Below, in pieces: positions 1-6,276 of a stretch of DNA of 8,012 bases. The stretch covers positions 1-8,012 of the forward strand of contig PXAU01000409.1 of the NCBI GenBank assembly GCA_003567075.1. The letters are read 5' to 3'. A program made the position numbers and the translations under genes. The stretch is from Trueperaceae bacterium. GTDB taxonomy: Bacteria > Deinococcota > Deinococci > Deinococcales > Trueperaceae. The number at the start of each line of letters is the position of its first letter. The first letter of the stretch is position 1. The notes beneath the pieces are model-generated. The model worked only from the letters and a program-made list of their open reading frames with translations. It searched no databases and was not told the origin of the DNA.

Positions 1-146
1 ACGGCGTTGCGGCCGGCGGCGCAGCCTAGGTCGAGCACGTGCGTGCCGGCGGGTACGTCGTCGGCCTCGAGCAACCGCACGAGACGCGCGTCGGGATCGC
101 GATCTCGGAAGAACGCGACCGTGTCGGGATCGTTCCAGTCCGGCAC
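1..146 (-). CDS. Class I SAM-dependent methyltransferase, N-terminal fragment
   Basis: The minus strand reads an open frame from a GTG at 146-144 off the left edge of the window, giving 48 codons. The fragment begins MPDWNDPDTVAFF and reaches VLDLGCAAGRNA at about residues 36-47. That stretch is the glycine-rich motif I loop (hydrophobic-hydrophobic-D-x-G-C/G-x-x-G) that binds S-adenosylmethionine in Rossmann-fold methyltransferases. A good ribosome site, GAGGTG at 157-152, lies 5 nt before the GTG and supports this start. The methyl acceptor cannot be told because the substrate-recognition part is outside the window. The YdbC-like reductase gene is divergent, so the gap between the two probably carries both promoters. 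I am fairly sure of the fold; other Rossmann SAM enzymes with the same loop remain possible. Confidence 0.72.
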   Translation of the reverse strand, partial: MPDWNDPDTVAFFRDRDPDARLVRLLEADDVPAGTHVLDLGCAAGRNA

Positions 147-151
147 GGCGT

Positions 152-157
152 CACCTC
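152..157 (-). promoter_or_regulatory. Ribosome binding site of the methyltransferase
   Basis: On the minus strand GAGGTG sits 5 nt before a GTG start. A second purine run, GGAGG at 163-159, is 12 nt from the start and therefore too far to be the main site. The GTG inside GAGGTGAC is out of frame with the methyltransferase, so the site selects the GTG at 146. Confidence 0.55.
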
Positions 158-279
158 GCCTCCAGCGCTCCGGGGCTACGCGTGCGGCGCCCGAACCGCG
201 CGCCAGAGCCTACCGCGCGGCGTGCGTCGCGGCGGCGATGCGGCTCGTCTGCCTGGCGTCGATGGGTCACGATGGTAGG

Positions 280-286
280 GGAGGAG
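280..286 (+). promoter_or_regulatory. Ribosome binding site of the aldo/keto reductase
   Basis: GGAGGAG ends 9 nt before ATG 296 and only 3 nt before the in-frame GTG 290. If the overlapping GGGGAGG at 278-284 is the pairing element, the spacing to GTG 290 is 5 nt. The site therefore does not fully decide between the two starts; ATG is preferred as the commoner start codon and because its spacing is acceptable. Confidence 0.5.
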
Positions 287-295
287 CGTGTGACC

Positions 296-1189
296 ATGGG
301 TCAGAGCGTCATCAACGCCAGCGACACTTTCGCCATCGGTGGCGACCTGCCGGTGCGCCGGCTCGGCTTCGGCGCGATGCGCATCACCGGGCCCGGCATC
401 TGGGGCGACCCCGGCGATCCGGCCGAGGCGAAGCGGGTCTTGGCCCGCCTGCCCGAGCTCGAGGTCGGCTTCGTCGACACGGCCGACAGCTACGGTCCCT
501 TCGTCAGCGAGGACCTGATCCGTGAGGTGCTGCACCCCTACGGCGACACCGTCGTCGCCACCAAGGGTGGCCTCACCCGCCACGGCCCGGACGTGTGGAA
601 GCCGGTTGGGCGACCGGAGTACCTGCGCCAGTGCGTCCTGATGAGCCTGCGCCGTCTGGGCGTCGAGCGCATCGACCTGTGGCAGTTGCACCGCATCGAT
701 CCGAAGGTCCCGCGCGACGAGCAGTTCGAGGCGATCAAGGCGATGCGCGACGAGGGCCTCATCCGGCATGTGGGTTTGAGCCAGGTCTCGGTCGAGGAGC
801 TCGAGGCCGCGCGAGCGGTGCTGCCCATCGCAACGGTGCAGAACCTCTACCATCTGGCCCGAAGGGACGCCGAGGACGTGCTGCAGCATTGCGAAGCCCA
901 CGGCATCGGCTTCATCCCGTGGGTCCCGTTGGCGGCTGGCAGCCTAGCCCATCCCGGTGGCTTGCTCGATCAGGTGGCATCCAAACTGGCCGCCAGCCAG
1001 GCGCAGGTCGCGCTCGCCTGGCTGCTGCGCAAGAGCCCCGTGATGCTGCCGATACCCGGCACAGGTCAAGTCGCGCACCTCGAGGAGAACGTCGCCGCGA
1101 CCGCGTTGCGCCTCGACGACGAGGACGCCGCCGCGCTCGATGCCGCCGGCGCAGCGGCGTGGGAAGGGGAGCAGGCGTCGCGGCACTGA
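296..1189 (+). CDS. Aldo/keto reductase, YdbC-like
   Basis: This 297-residue protein is a soluble cytoplasmic NAD(P)H-dependent oxidoreductase with an (alpha/beta)8 barrel, expected to interconvert a carbonyl and an alcohol. The catalytic tetrad of the aldo/keto reductase superfamily is visible: D61 and Y66 in VDTADSYG, K90 in VVATKGG and H132 in WQLHRID. The C-terminal LPIPGT (251-256) followed by HLEEN (261-265) is the usual loop that binds the 2'-phosphate side of NADPH. From memory the N-terminus (RLGFGAMRITGPGIWG) and the C-terminal half resemble E. coli YdbC, which has been described as a pyridoxal reductase; the substrate here is not established. I chose ATG 296, with GGAGGAG upstream at 280-286. 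A GTG at 290, two codons earlier, is in frame and also possible. A longer reading from 182 adds an arginine-rich tail unlike the family. The stop lies 23 bp from the stop of the convergent GGDEF-EAL gene, so the two genes meet tail to tail. Confidence 0.93.
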   Translation: MGQSVINASDTFAIGGDLPVRRLGFGAMRITGPGIWGDPGDPAEAKRVLARLPELEVGFVDTADSYGPFVSEDLIREVLHPYGDTVVATKGGLTRHGPDVWKPVGRPEYLRQCVLMSLRRLGVERIDLWQLHRIDPKVPRDEQFEAIKAMRDEGLIRHVGLSQVSVEELEAARAVLPIATVQNLYHLARRDAEDVLQHCEAHGIGFIPWVPLAAGSLAHPGGLLDQVASKLAASQAQVALAWLLRKSPVMLPIPGTGQVAHLEENVAATALRLDDEDAAALDAAGAAAWEGEQASRH

Positions 1190-1212
1190 GCCTGGCGACG
1201 TTCAATGGGCCG

Positions 1213-4200
1213 TCACGAACGGTAGCGCCTGACGATCACGTCCGCAGGAGCAGGCTTCGCAAACAGGTACCCCTGCCCGACGCGGCAGCCGCGCGCCATC
1301 ACGGCGCTGCGCTGGGCTTCGGTCTCGATGCCTTCGGCGATGGTCCCGAGGTCGAGACCTTTCGCGAGCGCCACGACCGCGTCGACGATCGCGGCCTCGC
1401 GCGCATCGGTGCCCGTGCCGAGCGAGGCGACGAAGCTGCGGTCGATCTTGACCGCATCGACCGGTAGGTCGCGCAAGCGCGACAGGCTGGAGAAGCCGGT
1501 ACCGAAGTCGTCGATGACGACCGTCGCGCCTCCAGCCCGTAGGCTCGCGAGGTTGGACAGCGCTGGCCCGGCATGGTCCATGACGGCGCTCTCCGTCACC
1601 TCCAGCTCCAGATCGCGGAGCGACAGGCCGCTCTCGCCAACCAACGCTTCCACCTCCCGACCGAAGTCCTGAGCGCGCAGCTGGACCGCAGACACGTTCA
1701 CGGCGCAGCGCCAGCCGTGCCCGACGCCGGCCTCGCGCCAGCGCCCGAGGTCGCGGCAGGCGCGCTGCAGGACCGCACGTCCGAGTGCACCGATGAGACC
1801 GGCTTCCTCCGCCAGCGGCACGAAGACGGCGGGTGCGATCTCGCCGCGCTCGGGATGGCGCCATCGGGCCAGCGTCTCCATCCCGAGCACGGTCGCATCC
1901 TCGAGCCGCACGATGGGCTGGTACACGGCGCCGACCTCCTCACCGGCGAGCAGGGCCCGTCGGAGGTCTTCGGCGAGCGCGGCCTGAGAGCGGATGCGTT
2001 CGTCGAGGTCCGTGGTGTAGAAGGCGACCCCGCCACGTCCTTCGCGCTTCACACGGTAGAGCGCCAGATCGGCGTTCTGCATCATGGTGCCGCCATCATC
2101 GGCGTCCAAGGGAGCGACGCTGATGCCGATGCTCCCGCCGATGAGTACCGTCGTCGAGTCCAGCTCGAACGGTGCGGCCAAGGCATCGGCGACCTTGCGT
2201 GCGACGATCGCGGCGTCCTCTGCTCGTCGCAAGCCCTCGGCGATGACGGCGAACTCGTCGCCGCCCAGGCGCGCTACCGTATCTTCGTCCCGTACGGCAC
2301 CGCGTAGTCGCGACGCGACCGCACGCAGCACGGCGTCGCCGGTCATGTGGCCGAAGCGATCGTTGATCGCCTTGAAACCGTCGAGATCGATGAACAGCAG
2401 CGCGGTGAGCACCTGTCGCCGTCGTCCGCGTACCAGCGCCTGTGCGAGCCGGTCGGTCAACACCACCCGGTTCGGCAGGTCGGTGAGGACGTCGTGGCTT
2501 GCGAGGTAGGCCAGCTTGGCGCGTTCGTCATGGAGGTGGACCTCGAGCCGGAGGCGCTGCAGCGCCATGCCGACCGCACCCGCCAGCAGGCTGGCCAGTT
2601 CGACGGCGTGCTCGTCGAAGGCCTCACCGTCGCTGAAGGTGTCGAGATGGAGGGAGCCGAGGCGCTCCCCACCCACGTCCACGGGTGCGACCAAGGTCGC
2701 CTGGATGTCGTCGACGCGTCCAGCCGAACGCAAGACGTCGCGTACCTCGCGGACGTGGTGCCGGTTGTCGTAGCTAGGGCGCAGCACGGTCGCCCCCGTG
2801 GTGCGTGTCTGGCGTAACTCGGCGGGGTCGTAGGAGATGCTGCGAAGCTGCTCGAGGTCGAACCCGATGGCGGCCGCGTAGTGATATCGACCGTCGTCAC
2901 GCTGCACGACGATGCTGCCGCCCTCCGCGCCCGGGACGTTGGCCACCGCGTGGGTGAGCACCTGGTGGTAGAGGTCGTCGCCGAACTCCTGCGCTAACAG
3001 GTCACGCACCAGCGTCAGCAACGCCTGCCGGAACGCGGTCCCGCGGGCGACGGCCTCGTTGGCGTGGCGCCGCTCGGTGACGTCGGCGCTGCGATACACG
3101 ACCGACTGCACGGTGCCGTCCTCGGCGCGCACGGGATGCACCTGGACCTCGGCCCAGTACGGTGGCGCTGTCGTCGCGGGTGGCACCACCGGGCGCTCGT
3201 GGACGGTCGCCTGCCCCCGGAACGCCGCGTCGAGATCGGTTGCGAAGGCCGGGTCGGTGATCACCTCCGTGACCACGTCCCCAACGTTCAGGGCGCGCCC
3301 GATGACGCGCTCGGCGCGCGCCCGGGCGCTGCGGTTGAGGTCGAGGACACGCCGCTCGGTGTCGATCAGGATGACGGCGTCCTCGCTCATCTCCAGGATG
3401 GAGCGCAGGTTCGCCTCCGAGCGTGCGAGCGCTTCGTTCGCCTGCCAGAGGTCGCTCACGTCGAGCAGCAGACCGTTCCACAGCACACCCCCATCGGCGC
3501 GCGCCTTCGGATCGGCGCGACCCAGCAGGTGGCGCAGCTGGCCCTTGGCGTCGACCAGCCGGAACGTCTGCTCCCAGCGGGTGAGCGTCTGGCGCGAATG
3601 CTCGAGCGACGCGGTGAAGGCCTCGAGGTCGCCGCTGTGGATGCGCTCGAGCGCGAGCGTCGCGTCGTCGGCGAGGCGCTCCGCCTCGACGCCGAGCAGG
3701 GCCTCGAAGCGGGGGCCTGCGTAGGGGAAGCGGCGCGCACCATCGGGGTCGTGCTCGAAGCGGAAGAGGGTGCCCGGCACTTGGTTGGCGACCGCGCGCA
3801 AGCGCTCGTCGAGGCTCTGCCTGGCCTGCTCGGTGGCCTGCGCCGTCAACGACGTACCGATGAGGGCGGCGGCGACCTGCAGCAGCGTCACGAGCATGCT
3901 CGGCCAAGCGCGTGGCCCACGCACGTCATCGAGCCCCAGGAAGCCGGTGGTGCGACCTGACACGCGCAAGGGCACGGTCAAGAGCGAGCGGATCTGCTGG
4001 CGTAGCAGCGTCTCCCGCTCGGGTGCGATCTGCGGGTCGAGGGCTCGGACGTCTTCGATGCAGACTGCATCGCCCGCTTCGAAGCGCTCGTGCCAATGCG
4101 CGATCATCTCGATCGGAACGTGCTGCAGCGTGGCCCGTTGGGGGGGCACATCGTGAGCGCACCACTCGAAGGTGTTGCTGGTGGTCTCGCCGGCTGCGTC

Positions 4201-4368
4201 GTGCTCGAACACGTAAGCACGTCCCACCTCGAGCGACGCACCTAGCGTTGCGAGGAGCGCCTCGATGCCCGCGCCGACGTCGCTCGAGCGAGGATTGCTG
4301 AGACTCTGCGCCAAGCGCACGAGGTCGGCGACGACTTCGCTGGCCGCGGCCGTATCCTCGCCTGCCAT
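1213..4368 (-). CDS. GAF-PAS-PAS-GAF-GGDEF-EAL cyclic-di-GMP synthase/phosphodiesterase
   Basis: This 1051-residue soluble sensor enzyme should both make c-di-GMP from two GTP and hydrolyse it to pGpG. I read the domains, with approximate borders, as GAF (30-175), PAS (188-308), PAS (315-435, ending in the typical SADVTERR), GAF (445-605), GGDEF (622-785) and EAL (797-1046). The cyclase half opens with SHDVLTDLPNR and has the active loop GGDEF at 702-706. RDED at 693-696 lies exactly five residues ahead, which is an intact RxxD inhibitory I-site. The phosphodiesterase half has the signature as E831-T-L and all the other metal and catalytic residues I can place: N891, E923 (EVTES), D953-D954 (DDFGTG), K974 (KIDRS), E1012 (EGIE) and Q1032. 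There is no signal peptide or clear membrane helix, so the input should be a cytoplasmic ligand, redox state or light. An in-frame TAA four codons upstream fixes ATG 4368 as the earliest ATG. No Shine-Dalgarno is seen. It converges on the reductase gene and diverges from the binding-protein gene. Identity is very secure; which activity dominates is unknown. Confidence 0.96.
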   Translation of the reverse strand: MAGEDTAAASEVVADLVRLAQSLSNPRSSDVGAGIEALLATLGASLEVGRAYVFEHDAAGETTSNTFEWCAHDVPPQRATLQHVPIEMIAHWHERFEAGDAVCIEDVRALDPQIAPERETLLRQQIRSLLTVPLRVSGRTTGFLGLDDVRGPRAWPSMLVTLLQVAAALIGTSLTAQATEQARQSLDERLRAVANQVPGTLFRFEHDPDGARRFPYAGPRFEALLGVEAERLADDATLALERIHSGDLEAFTASLEHSRQTLTRWEQTFRLVDAKGQLRHLLGRADPKARADGGVLWNGLLLDVSDLWQANEALARSEANLRSILEMSEDAVILIDTERRVLDLNRSARARAERVIGRALNVGDVVTEVITDPAFATDLDAAFRGQATVHERPVVPPATTAPPYWAEVQVHPVRAEDGTVQSVVYRSADVTERRHANEAVARGTAFRQALLTLVRDLLAQEFGDDLYHQVLTHAVANVPGAEGGSIVVQRDDGRYHYAAAIGFDLEQLRSISYDPAELRQTRTTGATVLRPSYDNRHHVREVRDVLRSAGRVDDIQATLVAPVDVGGERLGSLHLDTFSDGEAFDEHAVELASLLAGAVGMALQRLRLEVHLHDERAKLAYLASHDVLTDLPNRVVLTDRLAQALVRGRRRQVLTALLFIDLDGFKAINDRFGHMTGDAVLRAVASRLRGAVRDEDTVARLGGDEFAVIAEGLRRAEDAAIVARKVADALAAPFELDSTTVLIGGSIGISVAPLDADDGGTMMQNADLALYRVKREGRGGVAFYTTDLDERIRSQAALAEDLRRALLAGEEVGAVYQPIVRLEDATVLGMETLARWRHPERGEIAPAVFVPLAEEAGLIGALGRAVLQRACRDLGRWREAGVGHGWRCAVNVSAVQLRAQDFGREVEALVGESGLSLRDLELEVTESAVMDHAGPALSNLASLRAGGATVVIDDFGTGFSSLSRLRDLPVDAVKIDRSFVASLGTGTDAREAAIVDAVVALAKGLDLGTIAEGIETEAQRSAVMARGCRVGQGYLFAKPAPADVIVRRYRS

Positions 4369-4374
4369 GATGGA

Positions 4375-4380
4375 AGGTTA
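4375..4380 (-). promoter_or_regulatory. Possible -10 element for a leaderless GGDEF-EAL transcript
   Basis: On the minus strand TAACCT lies 6 nt before the ATG of the GGDEF-EAL gene and matches the TANNNT pattern that sits just upstream of leaderless genes in Deinococcota and some other bacteria. The gene also lacks any purine-rich ribosome site, which agrees with leaderless translation. No TTGACA-like -35 is found at 16-18 bp. A six-base degenerate motif is weak evidence alone. Confidence 0.3.
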
Positions 4381-4414
4381 CACATTCGAAGCGTGTGGTC
4401 GGTGTTGCCTTCCT

Positions 4415-4454
4415 CACGCCCGCGGCGTGGACCACGAGGCTGCGCAGCGCGTGG
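4415..4454. promoter_or_regulatory. Cluster of short inverted repeats in the divergent control region
   Basis: The 198 bp gap between the GGDEF-EAL and solute-binding protein genes holds three overlapping dyads. CACGCC-CGC-GGCGTG spans 4415-4429. CGTGG-A-CCACG spans 4426-4436. A longer dyad, CCACG-ag-GCTGC/GCAGC-g-CGTGG, spans 4432-4454 and contains the perfect palindrome GCTGCGCAGC. The same half-site CGTGG/CCACG is thus used three times. These could be operator sites for a regulator of either or both genes. GC-rich DNA produces short dyads by chance, so this is only a candidate. Confidence 0.3.
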
Positions 4455-4498
4455 CTGCTCGGGCGCCCCGCGAGCCGGTTCCTACGCCGTTGACACCG

Positions 4499-4504
4499 TA
4501 CAAT
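4499..4504 (+). promoter_or_regulatory. Possible -10 box for the solute-binding protein gene
   Basis: TACAAT matches the TATAAT consensus at five of six positions and stands out in this GC-rich stretch, 62 nt before the ATG. The expected -35 position (about 4476-4481, CGGTTC) is poor. A perfect TTGACA occurs at 4490-4495, but it is only 3 bp from the TACAAT and cannot act as the -35 of the same promoter. Confidence 0.35.
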
Positions 4505-4552
4505 GTTGCAGGCGTGCGGTGGCCCTTCGAGCCTCGCTCGCAACCCTTCATC

Positions 4553-4558
4553 GGAGGT
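4553..4558 (+). promoter_or_regulatory. Ribosome binding site of the solute-binding protein
   Basis: GGAGGT lies 8 nt before ATG 4567 and is a near-perfect Shine-Dalgarno. It fixes the start at the MSIRRPF... signal peptide and rules out the longer in-frame reading from 4393. Confidence 0.8.
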
Positions 4559-4566
4559 CGTCCCCC

Positions 4567-6075
4567 ATGTCGATTCGTCGTCCGTTCCTGGCGCTTGCGT
4601 GCGTGCTGCTGCTCCTCGGGGGCATCGGTTTCGCCCAGACGCGGCTCGTCGTGTCCACCGTCGCCGAGGCCTCCGGCCTCGATCCGCGGCTCGTCAGCGA
4701 CGTCTACTCGTTCCAGCGTATCTACACGATGATGGAGCCTCTCGTCGTGTTCGAGAAGGACCTCGGCTACCGTCCGCGCTTGGCCACGGACTGGTCGTTC
4801 AGTGAGGACGGCTCGGTCATCACCTTCAACCTGCGCGAAGGCGTCCCCTTCCACCACGGCAAGCCGCTCACCGCCGAGGACGTCAAGTACACGATCGAGT
4901 GGGTGCTCGACGAGGACAACCCGAGCCTCATCCGGAACCTCTACATCAACATCAGCGAGGTCGAGGTCATCGACGACCTGACGGTACAGATCACCGTCGA
5001 TCCCACCAACGTCTGGATCATGAACTCGCTCGCGCGGCTGCACATCCTGCCCGCCGACATCGGTGATACCAACGACTGGAACACCAACCCCATCGGCACG
5101 GGGCCGTTCCGCTTCGTCGAATGGGTACGTGACGACCGCATGCTGGTACGGGCGTACGAGGAGTACTGGGGCGAGCGTGGCAACGTCGACGAGGTGCTCT
5201 TCCGGCCCATCATCGAGGACGGCACGCGCTTGCTGTCGTTCGAAGCCGGTGAGATCGACCTGTTCCACGGGCAGGTCACGCCGGCCGAGGTACCGCGCTT
5301 GGAAGACACCGAGGGCATCGTGGTGACGCGTGCCACCGGTCTTGGTCATGCGTACCTCGGTTTCAACTTCCGCAACGACACGCTCGCCAACGCTCTCGTG
5401 CGGCAGGCGTTCGCCCACCTGATCCCCAGCGAGGCCATCGTCGCGCGGGTCCTGAACGGGATCGGCACCGTCGGCGTGGGACCGATCTCGCCCGATTCGA
5501 TCTACTTCGCCGAAGACATCCCGCGCTACCCGTACGATCCGGAACGCGCCGCAGCGCTCCTCGCCGAGGCGGGCTTGGCGGACGGCTTCCGAATCCGCTT
5601 GCACACGAACGAGAACCCGGTGCGGATCCAGATCGCCGAGATCCTGCAGTTCGAGGCCTCCCAGGTCGGTATCGACATCGACGTCTCGATCGAGGAGTTC
5701 GGAGCCTTCATCGACCGGATCCTTGGTCCCGAGAAGGACTTCGACCTCTACGTTCTGGGTTGGAGCGGTAACGTCGATCCCGACTACGCCACGTACGGGC
5801 TCTTCAAGACCGATGGCGACAACAACTACATCGCCTACGGCAACCCCGCGGTGGACGTCCTGCTCGAGCTGGGTCGCACGCTGCCGCCGGGCTCGCCGGA
5901 GTCGATCGCCACGTACCAGGAGATCCAGCGTCTGCTGATGGCGGACCTTCCCTTCGCCTTCATCAACAACAGCGAGGAGATCGGTGTCGTGCAGTCTTGG
6001 GTCGAGGGCTGGAGCGTCCACCCGTACGCTTCGGCGACGTTCCAGGACCTGCACCTGGTGACCAAGGAGCGTTGA
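4567..6075 (+). CDS. ABC transporter substrate-binding protein, family 5 (peptide/nickel type)
   Basis: This 502-residue secreted protein should capture a peptide or similar solute outside the cytoplasmic membrane and hand it to an ABC importer. Residues 1-23 form a Sec signal peptide: a positive start (SIRR), a hydrophobic core and a likely cut after GFA before QTRLVV. The cysteine at 12 is not in a proper lipobox, so a lipoprotein is unlikely. SBP_bac_5 landmarks are present: MMEPLVVFEKDLGYRPRLA (55-73), the edge strand ITFNLREGVPFHHGKPLTAEDV (85-106), NPIGTGPFRFVEW (174-186), the AYEEYWG segment (197-202 region) and DLYVLGWSGNVDPDY near 393-407. Length agrees with the family. No permease or ATPase gene adjoins it: upstream is the divergent GGDEF-EAL gene and downstream the SurA-like gene. 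It is therefore an orphan binding protein within this window. The substrate (oligopeptide, dipeptide, glutathione, nickel chelate or sugar) cannot be read from sequence. Confidence 0.95.
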   Translation: MSIRRPFLALACVLLLLGGIGFAQTRLVVSTVAEASGLDPRLVSDVYSFQRIYTMMEPLVVFEKDLGYRPRLATDWSFSEDGSVITFNLREGVPFHHGKPLTAEDVKYTIEWVLDEDNPSLIRNLYINISEVEVIDDLTVQITVDPTNVWIMNSLARLHILPADIGDTNDWNTNPIGTGPFRFVEWVRDDRMLVRAYEEYWGERGNVDEVLFRPIIEDGTRLLSFEAGEIDLFHGQVTPAEVPRLEDTEGIVVTRATGLGHAYLGFNFRNDTLANALVRQAFAHLIPSEAIVARVLNGIGTVGVGPISPDSIYFAEDIPRYPYDPERAAALLAEAGLADGFRIRLHTNENPVRIQIAEILQFEASQVGIDIDVSIEEFGAFIDRILGPEKDFDLYVLGWSGNVDPDYATYGLFKTDGDNNYIAYGNPAVDVLLELGRTLPPGSPESIATYQEIQRLLMADLPFAFINNSEEIGVVQSWVEGWSVHPYASATFQDLHLVTKER

Positions 6076-6083
6076 ACGTCATT

Positions 6084-6112
6084 CATGTCGGCGCGCAGGC
6101 GCGCCGAGCATG
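6084..6112. terminator. Hairpin 1 after the solute-binding protein gene
   Basis: Starting 9 nt after the stop codon, CATG-TCGGCGCGC pairs with GCGCGCCGA-g-CATG around a two-base centre. This makes a 13 bp stem with one bulged G at 6108 (the innermost pairs would open to form the loop). The position fits transcription termination, but no T-run follows, so it is not a classical intrinsic terminator. It could also protect the mRNA 3' end. Confidence 0.45.
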
Positions 6113-6115
6113 ACC

Positions 6116-6149
6116 GCGGTGGGACGGGCCATGAGGTCCGTCCCACCGT
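6116..6149. terminator. Hairpin 2 after the solute-binding protein gene
   Basis: GGTGGGACGGGCC at 6118-6130 pairs with GGTCCGTCCCACC at 6135-6147 across an ATGA loop. This gives a 13 bp stem with one G-U wobble, extendable by a C-G and a further G-U pair. It begins four bases after hairpin 1. Such a long near-perfect stem is unlikely by chance. No T-run follows on the plus strand. The likeliest role is termination or 3'-end stabilisation of the binding-protein transcript; a mobile REP-like repeat or an upstream control element of the next gene are alternatives. Confidence 0.5.
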
Positions 6150-6266
6150 CGCTCGAGTGGTGCACTGCCCACCTGTACGGGCTCGGCTCACGCTCCAATC
6201 AGGCTCCTCATGCACGCCCTGGTACCGTCACGGGTCCGTCCGGCCATCAGCGCCTCTCGACCCAAC

Positions 6267-6270
6267 GGAG
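6267..6270 (+). promoter_or_regulatory. Ribosome binding site of the SurA-like gene
   Basis: GGAG is 6 nt before ATG 6277, which begins a typical signal peptide. This chooses the 236-residue product over longer in-frame readings starting at 6085. Confidence 0.6.
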
Positions 6271-6276
6271 CCATCC

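Noticed and set aside
182..295. N-terminal extension of the reductase by 38 residues.
   Set aside because: The extension is Arg/Ala-rich and unlike the family, and the ribosome site lies just before 290-296.
1198..1220. A CGTTC...GAACG inverted repeat in the convergent gap between the reductase and GGDEF-EAL genes.
   Set aside because: The stem has only five base pairs with a 13-base loop, overlaps the coding end, and has no T-run, so it is no better than chance.
595..1467. A 290-codon plus-strand frame overlapping the end of the reductase gene and the convergent gene.
   Set aside because: It is a Gly/Arg/Ala/Pro-rich shadow that crosses two well-supported genes in other frames and has no domain signal.
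3002..3960. Roughly 300-codon frames on both strands inside the GGDEF-EAL gene.
   Set aside because: Both lie wholly inside the PAS region of the supported gene and have shadow-like composition.
4414..6054. A 546-codon open frame on the minus strand opposite the solute-binding protein gene.
   Set aside because: Its product has no recognisable fold and is rich in Val, Asp, Glu and Arg in the manner of antisense shadows in GC-rich genes. The plus-strand gene has a signal peptide, a ribosome site and clear family motifs.
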